Source of the DNA: Methylomonas sp. EFPC3 | GTDB taxonomy: Bacteria > Pseudomonadota > Gammaproteobacteria > Methylococcales > Methylomonadaceae | DNA: 64,000 nucleotides | Direction: 5' to 3' | Assembly (NCBI RefSeq): GCF_029643245.1 | Contig: NZ_CP116398.1 | Coordinates: forward strand, 62,001-126,000 | Shown here: positions 34,769-44,573 of the stretch, one piece after another | How the letters are laid out: each line of letters opens with the position of its first letter | How positions within the stretch are numbered: position 1 is the stretch's first letter | Made by a program: the position numbers and the translations under genes | The notes under the pieces: model-generated | Seen by the model: the letters and a program-made list of their open reading frames with translations, nothing else | Told to the model about the DNA's origin: nothing | The model's database searches: none

Positions 34769-36659
34769 CGGCGATGCCTATGCCGCGCAGGGCGGCAAAG
34801 TCGGAATCGGCTTGCACGTTTTCGGCCAGCACCGAAATATCCAGCAAAGCCGCCATTTCGGCAATGGTTTGCACGAAAGCGTGGGTTTGCTGCGAGTCGG
34901 CGATGCCGTTGCCGATATCCCGCGCCAGCCGGATGTAGTCCGGTTTCAGTTGTTTGATCAACTCGGCCGACATCGATTGGGTTTCGAAGCGTTTGATCAT
35001 GACTCTGGCGCCGCATTGGTGCACCACCTCGATAAAGGCCTTGTAAGCCTCGATGTCTTTGACTACTGCGTAGGCCGACAAGCTGAACACCAGATATTTG
35101 GCCGCGCCGGCATTGCGCTGAATCAAGCGTTCCAGCCAGACCCGGAAGTCGCCGTTCTTGATGGTGCGGGTCGAGACGTTGACGGCAATCGCATGCTCGA
35201 CGTGGTTATGCAGAATATGGTCGATCACCATGCCGATCACGCCTTTGTCCAGATCGACGATTTTGGCGAATTTTTCGGCAATCGAAATGAACGGGCCGAT
35301 CGCTACCAGTTCGCCTTGTCGGTCGTGGACCTGAATGAAGGCTTCCTCCATCATCAGCTCGCCGTGTTTCATGCCGTGGATCGGGCCGATGTACCAGATC
35401 GAATAAGCGGTGTTGTCCACGCAATCGAACACCAGTTCCTTCCAGGTGGCGATGTCGCGGGCGAAATTGTCGCTGCTGCGGATGAAATAACTGTTGGCGC
35501 CGATCAAATGGGCTTGTTCGTAGGCTTCGTGGGCGGCTTCCAACATGCTTTCGCTGGTAGTCAGCGGATTGAACGCTACCACGCCGATATGGGCCAGATC
35601 GGCCTTTTGGTATTGCTCGCCCAGTTCGCCCAGGCGGTTGCTCAGCGTTTTAGCCAGCAATTCGATTTGCGGCCGGTCTGCGGTTTTGACCAATAGAGCG
35701 AATTCGGCGCCGTAGAAACGGTAGGCTTTGCCGGCGTCGCTACCAGCTGTCGCGGCGACGTGTTCCAGGGTGGCGGCGACGGCTTTGATGAAGCGGTCGA
35801 CGGCATCGCTATCGAGTTCTTTGACCAATTCCAGCAAACCGTCGATTTTAACCAGCACGATAAACGCTTCGGCTTCTTCCAGGGCCAGGTGCTTGATGTC
35901 GGTCTCGAACACCGACTTTTTGTAGAGGCCGGTCAGGTCGTCGCGCAACAGGCTGGCGCCCATGCTGTCCAGCTTGCCGTGCAGCCCGGCGATGGTGGTT
36001 TTGATTTTTTGCGACATCGTGTTCATCGACATCGCCACGTTACGCACCTCGCGGGTCCAGGGCAGTTCGGCAATGCTCTCGAACTGGCCGTCGCTGATCT
36101 GCCGGGCCAGTTGATCGATCCGCGACAGCGACGCCAAGGTAAAGCGCAAGGTCAGTGCCAGCAGGCCGATCGAAACGATGAACGCCGCCAGCGAATAATA
36201 AAAGCCGGATTTGGCTTGTTCGTACAGTTTTAAATAGCCGTAGCCGGAATTGACGGTGACGTAGATCACGCCGCTCAGATTCCAGCCGGAGCTGATCTCG
36301 CTTTCGGCGGTCGCGGAAGTCATCGGCAGCAGTTCCATGAACCAGTCCGGCACGCCTGCCACCGCCTTGTCGCTGACCAGCGCCACCAATTCCTTATTTT
36401 CGGCGTCGACTAAACGGATTTCCTTGTAATAACCCATGTCGAAAATCGCCTTCATCATGGTCTCGATGACCGGGTCCTTGTCGTTGGCCATGTAGGGGCT
36501 CAACGAAAGGCCCAGCGAGGTCGCGGTATCCTGGGCGTGGTTTTTGGATTCGCCTTCCAGATAATCCTTGATGTTATTGACGCTGAGCGCGAAATTGACG
36601 CTGAAAATCATCAGGAACAGCGCCGAAATCAGAATTAACAGTTGTTTGGATAACGACAT
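34755..36659 (-). CDS. lapD: LapD-type c-di-GMP receptor
   Basis: 634 residues from the ATG at 36659: membrane helix (about 5-27), periplasmic LapD/MoxY-type domain (about 28-150) with SSGWNLSG, second helix (about 158-180), HAMP, then degenerate GGDEF (FYGAEFALL) and EAL (MEEAFIQV) domains. Both enzyme motifs are broken, as expected for a receptor rather than an enzyme. It would sequester LapG when c-di-GMP is high. It starts 5 bases after the globin gene. Confidence 0.93.
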   Translation of the reverse strand: MSLSKQLLILISALFLMIFSVNFALSVNNIKDYLEGESKNHAQDTATSLGLSLSPYMANDKDPVIETMMKAIFDMGYYKEIRLVDAENKELVALVSDKAVAGVPDWFMELLPMTSATAESEISSGWNLSGVIYVTVNSGYGYLKLYEQAKSGFYYSLAAFIVSIGLLALTLRFTLASLSRIDQLARQISDGQFESIAELPWTREVRNVAMSMNTMSQKIKTTIAGLHGKLDSMGASLLRDDLTGLYKKSVFETDIKHLALEEAEAFIVLVKIDGLLELVKELDSDAVDRFIKAVAATLEHVAATAGSDAGKAYRFYGAEFALLVKTADRPQIELLAKTLSNRLGELGEQYQKADLAHIGVVAFNPLTTSESMLEAAHEAYEQAHLIGANSYFIRSSDNFARDIATWKELVFDCVDNTAYSIWYIGPIHGMKHGELMMEEAFIQVHDRQGELVAIGPFISIAEKFAKIVDLDKGVIGMVIDHILHNHVEHAIAVNVSTRTIKNGDFRVWLERLIQRNAGAAKYLVFSLSAYAVVKDIEAYKAFIEVVHQCGARVMIKRFETQSMSAELIKQLKPDYIRLARDIGNGIADSQQTHAFVQTIAEMAALLDISVLAENVQADSDFAALRGIGIAGASR

Positions 36660-36664
36660 GGCGT

Positions 36665-37057
36665 TCAGTTTTCCGTGGTTTCTTGGTTGATCATGTGCGT
36701 GGCCAGTTGCTGCAAGGCGGTGCGGATGTTTTCGCGCAGCCGGGAATCCATCGTGATTTCGTCCAAGGCCTTGTTCATGCACAGCATCCATTGATCGCGT
36801 TCGGCTTCGCCGATCGCAAATGGAAAATGGCGGGCGCGCAGCATCGGATGGCCGAATTCCTCGATAAACAGATTGGGACCGCCCAGCCAGCCCGACATGA
36901 ATTTGAATAGCTTGTCTTTCGCAGAAGCCAGATTGGGCGAGTGCATTGCCCGGATGCCCTTGGCCTGCGGCAGGATATCCATATAAAAGTAAAATTTGTC
37001 CACCAGCCGTCTGATGCCGGTTTCGCCGCCGATCAGGTCGTAAGGCGTCGTGCTCAT
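36665..37057 (-). CDS. Group II truncated haemoglobin
   Basis: 130 residues of the trHbO-like group: GGETGIRRLVDKFYFYM at the B helix with its distal tyrosine, FGHPMLRARHFPF containing the proximal histidine, and RDQWMLCMNKAL with the conserved G-helix tryptophan. It binds oxygen or NO in the cytoplasm. Being first in an operon with lapD-lapG, 5 bases apart, it is a candidate for linking gas availability to adhesion (inference). Confidence 0.92.
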   Translation of the reverse strand: MSTTPYDLIGGETGIRRLVDKFYFYMDILPQAKGIRAMHSPNLASAKDKLFKFMSGWLGGPNLFIEEFGHPMLRARHFPFAIGEAERDQWMLCMNKALDEITMDSRLRENIRTALQQLATHMINQETTEN

Positions 37058-37183
37058 GCTTGAATTAACCTCGTAGCTGCATTTTGTTTAGGTATACTAG
37101 CAGACGGCGCCGACAATGGCGGGAAACTCCGGCCCATTTGCGCGGTCACAGTTTCGTTCGTAACTTTCAAAGGACAATTGACC

Positions 37184-37852
37184 ATGAGATTATCAACTGC
37201 AACCACCCGATCGGAAGCCAGTGTACTGGCGACCAACAAGGTCTTGAGAAACACTTACATGTTGTTGGCGATGACGCTGTTGTTCAGCGCGGCGACGGCC
37301 GGCTTGTCCATGGCATTGAATCTGCCGCATCCGGGCATGATCGTCAGCATGGTGGGCTATTTCGGTTTGCTGTTTTTGACCACCCGGTTCAGTAACAGCG
37401 CCTGGGGCTTGGTGTGGGTATTCGCCCTGACCGGCTTCATGGGCATGACCCTGGGTCCGATTTTGAACATGTACGTCAACGCTTTCAGCAACGGCCACCA
37501 ATTGATCATGACCGCGTTGGGCGGTACCGGCGTGATCTTTTTGGGCTTGTCCGGCTACGCCTTGACCACCCGTAAGGATTTCAGTTTTATGGCCGGATTC
37601 CTGATGGTTGGCGTGCTGGTCGCGTTTTTCGCCGGTTTGGCCGCGGTCCTGTTCTCGGTACCGGCCTTGTCGTTGGCGGTTTCGGCCATGTTCATCCTGT
37701 TGATGTCCGGCATGATTTTGTTCCAAACCAGTGAAATCATCCACGGCGGCGAAACCAACTACATTTTGGCGACGGTATCGTTGTACGTATCGATCTACAA
37801 CCTGTTCGTCAGCTTGCTGCAGTTGTTGGGCGTATTCGGCGGCGACGATTGA
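37184..37852 (+). CDS. Bax inhibitor-1/YccA-family membrane protein
   Basis: 222 residues with seven predicted helices, ending in the family-type segment ILATVSLYVSIYNLFVSLLQLLG. YccA relatives modulate FtsH proteolysis; whether this one does is unknown. The ATG at 37184 follows AAAGGA; a TTG two codons earlier is less likely. A strong terminator follows at 37902. Confidence 0.92.
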   Translation: MRLSTATTRSEASVLATNKVLRNTYMLLAMTLLFSAATAGLSMALNLPHPGMIVSMVGYFGLLFLTTRFSNSAWGLVWVFALTGFMGMTLGPILNMYVNAFSNGHQLIMTALGGTGVIFLGLSGYALTTRKDFSFMAGFLMVGVLVAFFAGLAAVLFSVPALSLAVSAMFILLMSGMILFQTSEIIHGGETNYILATVSLYVSIYNLFVSLLQLLGVFGGDD

Positions 37853-37901
37853 TGCGCTAGCACCGGACCTGCTCAGGTGGCATAGCCTGGCATAATCGGC
37901 A

Positions 37902-37933
37902 AAAGCCTCCGCCAACCGGCGGGGGCTTTTTTG
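37902..37933 (+). terminator. Rho-independent terminator after the Bax-inhibitor-like gene
   Basis: AAAGCCTCCGCC and GGCGGGGGCTTT form a long stem around AACC, ending in a T6 run. Confidence 0.92.
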
Positions 37934-37954
37934 TGTCTGCGGAGGGTAAACACG

Positions 37955-38578
37955 ATGGGATTCGAAGATCGGGATTATTACCGGGAGCAACTGCGCAAAC
38001 GGGCGAGCCGGCCGCTTGATGGCGAACCGCGCCAGCAGACTGTCGCATCCGGCCGGCACAGTTCGGCCGGTACGTTGCGGTATCTGCTGATGCCGCTGGC
38101 GGCCCTGGCCGGACTTTGGTACGGCGCGGATGCGCTGTTGGCAAAGCAGGCCGCGGCCCGCCACCCGTTACCGGAAATTGTGCTGCCGGCTACGGCGGAC
38201 GGCGAGGTCGGCGGTATAGGCGCAGTCCGAATCAAGGCCGACAGCCAAGGCCATTTTCGCGGCACCTTGTTGATCAATAACGTGCCGATGCCGTTCATGA
38301 TCGATACCGGCGCCACCAAAACCTCGATTCCGGAAAAATACGCGCGTGCCGCCGGTTTGCCCGTCGGCGGCGCAGTGCAAGCCGAAACCGCCGGCGGCCG
38401 GGTAACCGACTACCAGACTCGCATCGCCAGCCTGAAACTCGGCAATCTGGAATTGCGCGACCTGGACGCCCATATCAACCGCTATCTGGACGAAGTGCTG
38501 GTCGGCATGAATACGTTGAAATATTTCCGGATCGAGCAGAGTGGGGATTCTTTGGTGTTGGTGGCGGAGGCGTCGTAA
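37955..38578 (+). CDS. Retropepsin-like aspartic protease, membrane-anchored
   Basis: 207 residues. One membrane helix near residues 41-60, then a single-domain retropepsin-like fold with the active site FMIDTGATKTSIP and the flap region before GMNTLKYFRIEQ. Such proteins act as dimers; this TIGR02281-type family is common in proteobacteria with unknown substrate. The ATG at 37955 follows GGAGGG. Confidence 0.87.
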   Translation: MGFEDRDYYREQLRKRASRPLDGEPRQQTVASGRHSSAGTLRYLLMPLAALAGLWYGADALLAKQAAARHPLPEIVLPATADGEVGGIGAVRIKADSQGHFRGTLLINNVPMPFMIDTGATKTSIPEKYARAAGLPVGGAVQAETAGGRVTDYQTRIASLKLGNLELRDLDAHINRYLDEVLVGMNTLKYFRIEQSGDSLVLVAEAS

Positions 38579-38641
38579 GGTGCGGTTGAGCTATTGGCGT
38601 AGGCGTGGTGAGAACCTTCTGTTGGAACACATAGTGCCACG

Positions 38642-39025
<384 letters not shown>

Positions 39026-39053
39026 CTAGTGGGTGGAAGCAGGAACCGCCAGT

Positions 39054-39698
39054 TCAATTCAATCGGGACACAGGATTTTCGTCTTCGCCAAACAACACCC
39101 GCTCAACCAGCGCCAAGGCCTCGCGCATGTGTTCGAAGCCGTGCGAGCCGCCCTCGAAGCAAACCACGCGGGCCTTGGTGTGGTACAGGTCGCGGGTGGC
39201 GGCCGAGTCCAGAAGTTCGTCGTCTAGGTCCAGCAGTAGCGTCAAATCCAGTTTTTGCCGGTTCGCCGCCAGTTCTTGCTCGAATTTCGGGTACTGGTCG
39301 CAGTGGTTTTGCTGCCAGTCGTAAGGTTCGCCGGTTTCGAAATTGGCGGTGACGCCGATGAACTGCGGCAGCAATGTGCTGGGGCTGACGGCGGGGTTGA
39401 TCATGATCGCTCTGGCGCCGGTCTTATAAGCCAGGTATTCGCTGCTGAAGCCACCCATCGACGAGCCCATGAACACCACGTCGTAACCTTGGTCCAGCAG
39501 TTGGTTCCATTCGAACAACAGGTCTTCGATCAGGCCTTGGAAGTCGCGGTAATCCAGGTTCGGCGCGTACAGCATTACGTCGCGTTCGTTACAGAAGGCT
39601 TGCAGCACGGCCAGCTTTTCTTTGGCGGTCAAGAGATTGCCGTGCAAATCCAGCGACGCCGAGTTGAAACCGTGCAGGTAGACGATGGCCCGTTTCAT
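39054..39698 (-). CDS. YqiA/YcfP-type alpha/beta-hydrolase
   Basis: 214 residues: IVYLHGFNSA near the N-terminus, nucleophile elbow GSSMGGFSSEY, and a late GGSHGFEHM histidine complete an alpha/beta hydrolase triad, with an aspartate in DLDDELLD. Probable esterase. It lies 3 bases after the isomerase gene on the same strand, so they are cotranscribed. Confidence 0.88.
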   Translation of the reverse strand: MKRAIVYLHGFNSASLDLHGNLLTAKEKLAVLQAFCNERDVMLYAPNLDYRDFQGLIEDLLFEWNQLLDQGYDVVFMGSSMGGFSSEYLAYKTGARAIMINPAVSPSTLLPQFIGVTANFETGEPYDWQQNHCDQYPKFEQELAANRQKLDLTLLLDLDDELLDSAATRDLYHTKARVVCFEGGSHGFEHMREALALVERVLFGEDENPVSRLN

Positions 39699-39701
39699 GG
39701 C

Positions 39702-40562
39702 TTAATAGCGCTGTTTGATGAAGTCCAAGGCTTTGCCGGCCAGGTCGTCGGAGTCGTGCCACAGGTTGCGCCAGACGCAGAGGGTGTTGGACAGTTTGGG
39801 ATCGACGATTTCCGACGAAAACGATTCGAAGGTGATCGGGCCGCGGTAATCGATTTGTTTCAACGCGTTGAAGAAACTGGCGAAATCGACGTTGCCGGTA
39901 CCCAGGTAGCCGCGGTGGCTTTCGCCGATATGCACGTAACCCAGCCGGTCGCCGGCGGCCAATACCGACTTGGCCATGCCGTCTTCCTCGATGTTCATAT
40001 GGTAGGTGTCCAGATGCAGGAAGGCGTTCGGCCGGTCGACTTCGTCCAGAAACGCCAGGCCTTCCAGGCCGGTATTCATGATGTTGGTTTCGTAGCGGTT
40101 TACCACTTCCAGATCGATATTGATGCCTTTGTCGGCGGCATAGTCGGCCAGACGCTGCATCGCCGCCACCGAATTGGCGCGGTTTTCCCTGGATGCCGGG
40201 CCGGGATATTTGCCCAGCGCGCAATAGATCACACCGCACAATTCGCTGCCGCCCAATGCGTACAGCACGTCGGTGGCCTTGCGCAACAGTTCGTCGCCTT
40301 TGGCGACGATGGCCGGGTCGGTGCTGGTGACGTCGGTCGCGGCCGACAAACCCAACGAGGCGTGGGCGCGCAGATTGTATTCCTGCAACAAATCTTTGGT
40401 CAGGGCGACGTCGATTTGCCACGGGTCGAGCAGGGCGATTTCGATGTAGTCGTAACCGGCGCGGGCGGCACCGGCGATGGCTTTGCGGGCGCCTGCTTCG
40501 GACCAGTCGCCGGACCAGACCAGGGCGTGGCCGCCGTATTCCAAACGTTTGGGAAATGCCAT
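39702..40562 (-). CDS. Sugar epimerase/isomerase of the tagatose 3-epimerase type (TIM barrel)
   Basis: 286 residues, xylose-isomerase-like TIM barrel. Metal ligands expected for the D-tagatose/psicose 3-epimerase group are recognisable: E in LEVVNRYETN, D and H in HLDTYHMNIEE, H in GYVHIGESHRG and E in ITFESFS. In a methanotroph with ribulose monophosphate metabolism a role in ketose interconversion is plausible but not shown. Confidence 0.86.
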   Translation of the reverse strand: MAFPKRLEYGGHALVWSGDWSEAGARKAIAGAARAGYDYIEIALLDPWQIDVALTKDLLQEYNLRAHASLGLSAATDVTSTDPAIVAKGDELLRKATDVLYALGGSELCGVIYCALGKYPGPASRENRANSVAAMQRLADYAADKGINIDLEVVNRYETNIMNTGLEGLAFLDEVDRPNAFLHLDTYHMNIEEDGMAKSVLAAGDRLGYVHIGESHRGYLGTGNVDFASFFNALKQIDYRGPITFESFSSEIVDPKLSNTLCVWRNLWHDSDDLAGKALDFIKQRY

Positions 40563-40609
40563 AGTGGGTCTCCTGTGGTTATCGTTTTATGCTAGCGACG
40601 CTCGCGCGC

Positions 40610-41164
40610 TCAAAGCATCGGCACCAGATCCAACGCAAACATGATGGCGTCTTCTTTGCCGTTCTTGGCCGGATAGTAATTTTTGCGGATGCCGATTTCG
40701 CGGAAGCCGCTGCTGCGGTACAGATGAATCGCTCCGGGGTTGCTGGGACGGACTTCCAGAAAGAGGGTTTCGGCGCGGGGGCGGGCGTATTCGATCAAAT
40801 GTTCCAGCATCTTGCGGCCGACGCCCTGGCGTTGAAACGCCGGGTTGACGCTGATGTTCATGATGTGGGCTTCGCCGGCGGCGACCGAAATGATGGCGTA
40901 GCCGGCGATGGTTTCGTCCGGCGCTTCGCAAATCCAGTTGGTGTAGTTCATGGCCCGGAAGCAATCCTTGAACACGCCTTCCGACCAGGGAAATTCGTAA
41001 TTGATGGTTTCGATCGCCATCACGCCGGGCAGGTCGGCGTGGTCCATTTTGCGCAAGCGCAGCAGGTCGCGCGCCTCCACCGAGTCCGGGAACACTTTGG
41101 CGTAAAACTCGCGGTCGGCGTCGTAGACCACGGCTGATTTCAGTTTATGTAACAGTTTCCACAT
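40610..41164 (-). CDS. rimI: Ribosomal protein S18-alanine N-acetyltransferase-like
   Basis: 184 residues from the ATG at 41164. The GNAT fold occupies about residues 35-180 with acetyl-CoA loop VNPAFQRQGVGRKML and IHLYRSSGFREIGIRKNYY, typical of RimI. An N-terminal extension of about 34 residues precedes it. It starts 5 bases after the uracil-DNA glycosylase gene, an arrangement common in gammaproteobacteria. Confidence 0.88.
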   Translation of the reverse strand: MWKLLHKLKSAVVYDADREFYAKVFPDSVEARDLLRLRKMDHADLPGVMAIETINYEFPWSEGVFKDCFRAMNYTNWICEAPDETIAGYAIISVAAGEAHIMNISVNPAFQRQGVGRKMLEHLIEYARPRAETLFLEVRPSNPGAIHLYRSSGFREIGIRKNYYPAKNGKEDAIMFALDLVPML

Positions 41165-41169
41165 CGTTG

Positions 41170-42039
41170 TTATTGTTCTAGGGATTGGTAAACGGAGAGC
41201 GCGAATTGCAGGTCTTCCCAAGCTTTGGCTTTTTCGGGCAGCGAGCGTAACAGATAAGCCGGGTGGTGCACCACCGTCAGCGGAATGCCTTCCAGTTCGT
41301 GGCGCATGCCGCGTAGCCGCGACAGCGGTTGCTGGGTATGCAGCAGGTTTTGTGCGGCGATGCGGCCCACGGCCAGAATCAACTTGGGCTGGATCAGTTC
41401 GATCTGGCGTTTCAAAAAGCCGTGGCAGGCAGCGACCTCATCGGCCTGCGGGTCGCGGTTGTTGGGCGGCCGGCATTTCAGCATATTGGCGATATAGACT
41501 TGCTCGCGGCGCAGGCCGATGGCGCGGATCATTTCGTTCAACAACTGGCCGGCGCGACCGACGAAGGGTTCGCCTTGCAGGTCTTCGTCGCGGCCGGGCG
41601 CTTCGCCGATCAGCAGCCAATCCGCATGTTTGTTGCCGACGCCGAACACGGTCTGGGTGCGGGTTTCGCACAACGAACAAGCACGGCAGATCGAGACCTG
41701 GTGTTGCAGGTCTTTCCAGGCGAGGTCGTCGGTATGGGGTTTGGGGTGGTGCGGTGGCGATGAAACTAGAGCGGGTCCGGTCGTCAACTCCAGGCTTATA
41801 CGAGTTGGCGGCGGAGTGGGAATGGTCTCGCCGCCGGCCGTTGCAGATACGGTGGTTGCTGTAGAGATCGCGGGCGAACCCGGTTGGCTGGATGCGTCAG
41901 CGGCCGGATGCTGGGTATCGCGATGCTCAATCCAGCCTACGTTCTGGTGATTGACGGTAGTTTCGTCTTTGGCCGAATGTTCCGCTGTTGGCGCAGCTTT
42001 GTTGGCGGGGGAGCCGACGCGGTCGGCTTCGCTTGGCAA
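41170..42039 (-). CDS. Family 4 uracil-DNA glycosylase (catalytic part; 5' end frameshifted)
   Basis: The frame from a TTG at 42039 encodes 289 residues. The last 185 are a complete family 4 (Fe-S) uracil-DNA glycosylase: cluster cysteines CRACSLC, motif [33 protein letters not shown] and motif [11 protein letters not shown]. The first 100 residues are low-complexity linker encoded partly by REP-like DNA (41907-41940). The true N-terminus (MEESVRLQYLEAMGIDVWV) is encoded at 42048-42152 in another frame. Adding one base to the G6 tract at 42053-42058 would join the two frames. Domain intact, translation start uncertain. Confidence 0.82.
   Translation of the reverse strand: MPSEADRVGSPANKAAPTAEHSAKDETTVNHQNVGWIEHRDTQHPAADASSQPGSPAISTATTVSATAGGETIPTPPPTRISLELTTGPALVSSPPHHPKPHTDDLAWKDLQHQVSICRACSLCETRTQTVFGVGNKHADWLLIGEAPGRDEDLQGEPFVGRAGQLLNEMIRAIGLRREQVYIANMLKCRPPNNRDPQADEVAACHGFLKRQIELIQPKLILAVGRIAAQNLLHTQQPLSRLRGMRHELEGIPLTVVHHPAYLLRSLPEKAKAWEDLQFALSVYQSLEQ
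41907..41940. repeat. REP-like element inside the glycosylase linker
   Basis: GATGCTGGGTATCGCGATGC followed by TCAATCCAGCCTAC matches about 25 of 32 positions of the inverted left arm of the REP at 19539-19570. It is read through in frame as part of the linker. Confidence 0.55.
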
Positions 42040-42047
42040 TGCCCTCC

Positions 42048-42152
42048 CTACAGGGGGGTAACCGCTTGCTCGGCGACGACGGGCGGATGCCGGGGAACCC
42101 AGACATCGATGCCCATCGCCTCCAGATATTGCAAGCGGACCGATTCTTCCAT
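42048..42152 (-). pseudogene. Detached N-terminal piece of the uracil-DNA glycosylase gene
   Basis: ATG at 42152 opens 34 codons (MEESVRLQYLEAMGIDVWVPRH...) ending in TAG at 42048-42050. RLQYLEAMGIDVW is the usual start of gammaproteobacterial family 4 glycosylases. A one-base shortfall in the G6 tract (42053-42058) separates it from the catalytic part. It begins 10 bases after the leuA stop. Confidence 0.65.
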
Positions 42153-42161
42153 CGTCAGCGG

Positions 42162-43706
42162 CTAGACATCGCCTTTCTGCGGATGTTGGCGCTGCTCGGG
42201 ACTTTGCAGCTTGTTGACCGCGTTGATGTAAGCCTTGGCCGAGGCAATGACGATGTCGGTGTCGGCGCCGGAGCCGTTGACGATGCGGCCGGCGTTTTCC
42301 AGCCGGATCGTTACTTCACCCTGCGAATCGGTGCCGGTGGTGATGTTGTTCACCGAGTACAAAGCCAGCGTCGCGCCGGTTTTCACCAGGCTTTCAATAG
42401 CTTTGAGGCTGGCGTCGACCGCGCCGCCGCCGCTGGCGCTGCCGGTCATTTCCTTGCCGTCTACCAGGATGGTCACGGTGGCGTTCGGCACTTCGCCGGT
42501 TTCGGAGCAGACTTTCAGTGCCACCAGTTTGATGTGTTCGTCTTCGGCCTCGAAGCTTTGTTCGGAGATCAAGGCCTGCAGGTCTTCGTCGAAAATCTCG
42601 TGTTTCTTGTCGGCCAGTTGTTTGAAACGGTAAAACGCATCGTTCAAATCGGCTTCGCCGGCGAACTCCACGCCCAATTCGGCCATCCGGGTCTTGAAGG
42701 CGTTGCGGCCGGAATGCTTGCCCAGCACCATGCGGTTGGTGGTCCAACCCACATCTTCGGCTCGCATGATTTCGTAGGTCTCGCGGTTCTTGAGGACGCC
42801 GTCCTGGTGGATGCCGGACTCGTGGGCGAAGGCGTTGGCGCCGACGATAGCCTTGTTCGGCTGCACCGGGAAGCCGGTGATCGACGACACCAGTTTCGAG
42901 CAGGTGACGATCTCGCGGGTATCCAGGCGGGTGTCGCATTGAAAGAAGTCCTGGCGGGTACGGATCGCCATCACCACTTCTTCCAGCGAGGCGTTACCTG
43001 CGCGTTCGCCCAAACCGTTGATGGTGCATTCGACCTGGCGCGCGCCGTTCATCACCGCCGCCAGCGAGTTGGCCACGGCCAAACCCAAGTCGTTATGGCA
43101 ATGCACCGAGAAGATGGCCTTGTCCGAGTTCGGTATCCGCTGAATCAAATTGGCGATGGTGGCGCCGAACTGTTGCGGCATGCTGTAACCGACCGTGTCC
43201 GGGATGTTCAGAGTAGTGGCGCCGGCGTCGATCACCGCCTCCAAGATCCGGCACAGGAAATCCTCTTCCGAGCGGCCGGCGTCTTCCGGCGAGAACTCGA
43301 CATTGTCGGTGTACTGGCGGGCGCGTTTGACGGCGCGGACCGCGTACTCGATGACCTGGTCCGGCTGCATGTTCAGCTTCTTCGCCATGTGGATCGGCGA
43401 GGTGGCAATGAAGGTGTGAATCCGCGAACTTTTCGCGCCTTTCAAGGCTTCGCCGGCGCGGTCGATGTCCTTGTCCAGCGCCCGCGCCAAGCCGCAGACG
43501 GTGCTGTCTTTGATCGCATCGGCGACGGCTTGGACCGCCTCGAAATCGCCCTGGCTGGCGGCCGGGAAGCCGGCCTCGATCACGTCGACTTTCATCCGCT
43601 CCAGCGCCCGCGCGATGCGGACTTTTTCGTCGCGGGTCATCGACGCGCCGGGGCTTTGTTCGCCGTCGCGCAAGGTGGTATCGAAAATAATCAATTGGTC
43701 TTTCAT
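42162..43706 (-). CDS. leuA: 2-isopropylmalate synthase
   Basis: 514 residues, first committed enzyme of leucine synthesis (acetyl-CoA plus 2-ketoisovalerate). HMGL-like TIM barrel with [13 protein letters not shown], metal-ligand segment [27 protein letters not shown], and a C-terminal regulatory LeuA dimer domain (about 390-500) for leucine feedback. I use the ATG at 43706 with its GGAGCC site; an ATG 15 bases earlier overlaps that site. The last residues are [10 protein letters not shown]. Confidence 0.97.
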   Translation of the reverse strand: MKDQLIIFDTTLRDGEQSPGASMTRDEKVRIARALERMKVDVIEAGFPAASQGDFEAVQAVADAIKDSTVCGLARALDKDIDRAGEALKGAKSSRIHTFIATSPIHMAKKLNMQPDQVIEYAVRAVKRARQYTDNVEFSPEDAGRSEEDFLCRILEAVIDAGATTLNIPDTVGYSMPQQFGATIANLIQRIPNSDKAIFSVHCHNDLGLAVANSLAAVMNGARQVECTINGLGERAGNASLEEVVMAIRTRQDFFQCDTRLDTREIVTCSKLVSSITGFPVQPNKAIVGANAFAHESGIHQDGVLKNRETYEIMRAEDVGWTTNRMVLGKHSGRNAFKTRMAELGVEFAGEADLNDAFYRFKQLADKKHEIFDEDLQALISEQSFEAEDEHIKLVALKVCSETGEVPNATVTILVDGKEMTGSASGGGAVDASLKAIESLVKTGATLALYSVNNITTGTDSQGEVTIRLENAGRIVNGSGADTDIVIASAKAYINAVNKLQSPEQRQHPQKGDV

Positions 43707-44349
43707 GAGGGCTCCGTTCATGAAACGTTCGGCCTCGAGCCGAGAATATGGAAAAGGGTGATTTTACTTGATAAAGAAAGATTGCACGCCCCTCAGGGCA
43801 GCAGTCTTAGAGGCAGCCCGGACGGCAAGCGGGTGGCAGCCGGCGTGCGGCTTGCTGTGGGTGCGGTAAACATCGGCCGAATCTTCATGCCGCGGCACTA
43901 TACTGCATTGCCCGGTGGCGCTCAACTGCGGCGGTATCTAAATATCCCTGGTCTTGGCTATCGATGGACCAGGGGCGCTGGCGCCCGCCGTTTTGGCCCG
44001 GTCACTGTGAAAAAAATCACCGCCGGACAGTGGTGCGCGCCACCGACAAACACCACTGCCACCATTACCCTTGATCCAAGCCTCAATTCCCGGCTAATGC
44101 CAGGCCTGCCAAACCGACCCGGATCGATACCTGGATTTTCGGTGCGAACAAGGGTGGCGGATGACGCCGGAGTGAAGCGAAAACTGCGCTGGTACGAGAT
44201 ACCGTAAGCCGTGACGGCAGGTCGTCACGGAATGGGCCGCCGATAATAACGACCAGAATTTATGATTCTGATTTTTATAGGGGTTTTTCTGCTGGCGCAA
44301 CTAATGCATTTACTTGATCGAGTTCGATCAACAGCCTCGGGAGAGTGTC
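43707..44349. other. Long upstream region of leuA with possible leucine leader
   Basis: No gene of normal size fits. On the minus strand 43793-43873 is a 26-codon frame (MFTAPTASRTPAATRLP...) whose end LPSGLPLRLLP is rich in leucine codons, including one rare CTA, 87 bases before leuA; it could be an attenuation leader, but pairing downstream is weak. Hairpins CCGTGAC/GTCACGG (44209-44230) and CAGAAT/ATTCTG (44254-44270, followed by a T-rich run) lie further away. Low confidence for any specific element. Confidence 0.3.
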
Positions 44350-44559
44350 ATGGAAACTATGCATCAAACTAACGAAATCAACAATTTGCGGATTGTGTTC
44401 ATCGAAACCTTGAGCCGGCAATTCATTGCCATAACCGGCTGCGGCATTTATGCCTTTTTGAATCCGGTTACGATCAATGAATTGTTTAATCACTATCTGG
44501 ACAGTAACGTGCCCATCAATGCCTACGCCCGGCAATGCGTCCGTAACGTGGTGGCCTGA
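44350..44559 (+). CDS. Small hypothetical protein (69 aa)
   Basis: ATG at 44350 behind GGGAG. METMHQTNEINNLRIVFIETLSRQFIAITG... is a helical protein with one moderately hydrophobic stretch (IAITGCGIYAFLN). No family recognised. It converges with efpL, leaving 14 bases between stops. Confidence 0.5.
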   Translation: METMHQTNEINNLRIVFIETLSRQFIAITGCGIYAFLNPVTINELFNHYLDSNVPINAYARQCVRNVVA

Positions 44560-44573
44560 TTAGCATCAAGCAC

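Noticed and set aside
39255-40595. 446-codon plus-strand open frame
   Set aside because: Antisense to the hydrolase and epimerase genes, both with clear motifs.
41988-44207. 739-codon plus-strand open frame over leuA
   Set aside because: Antisense shadow of leuA, which is unambiguous; the translation is low-complexity and lacks recognisable domains.
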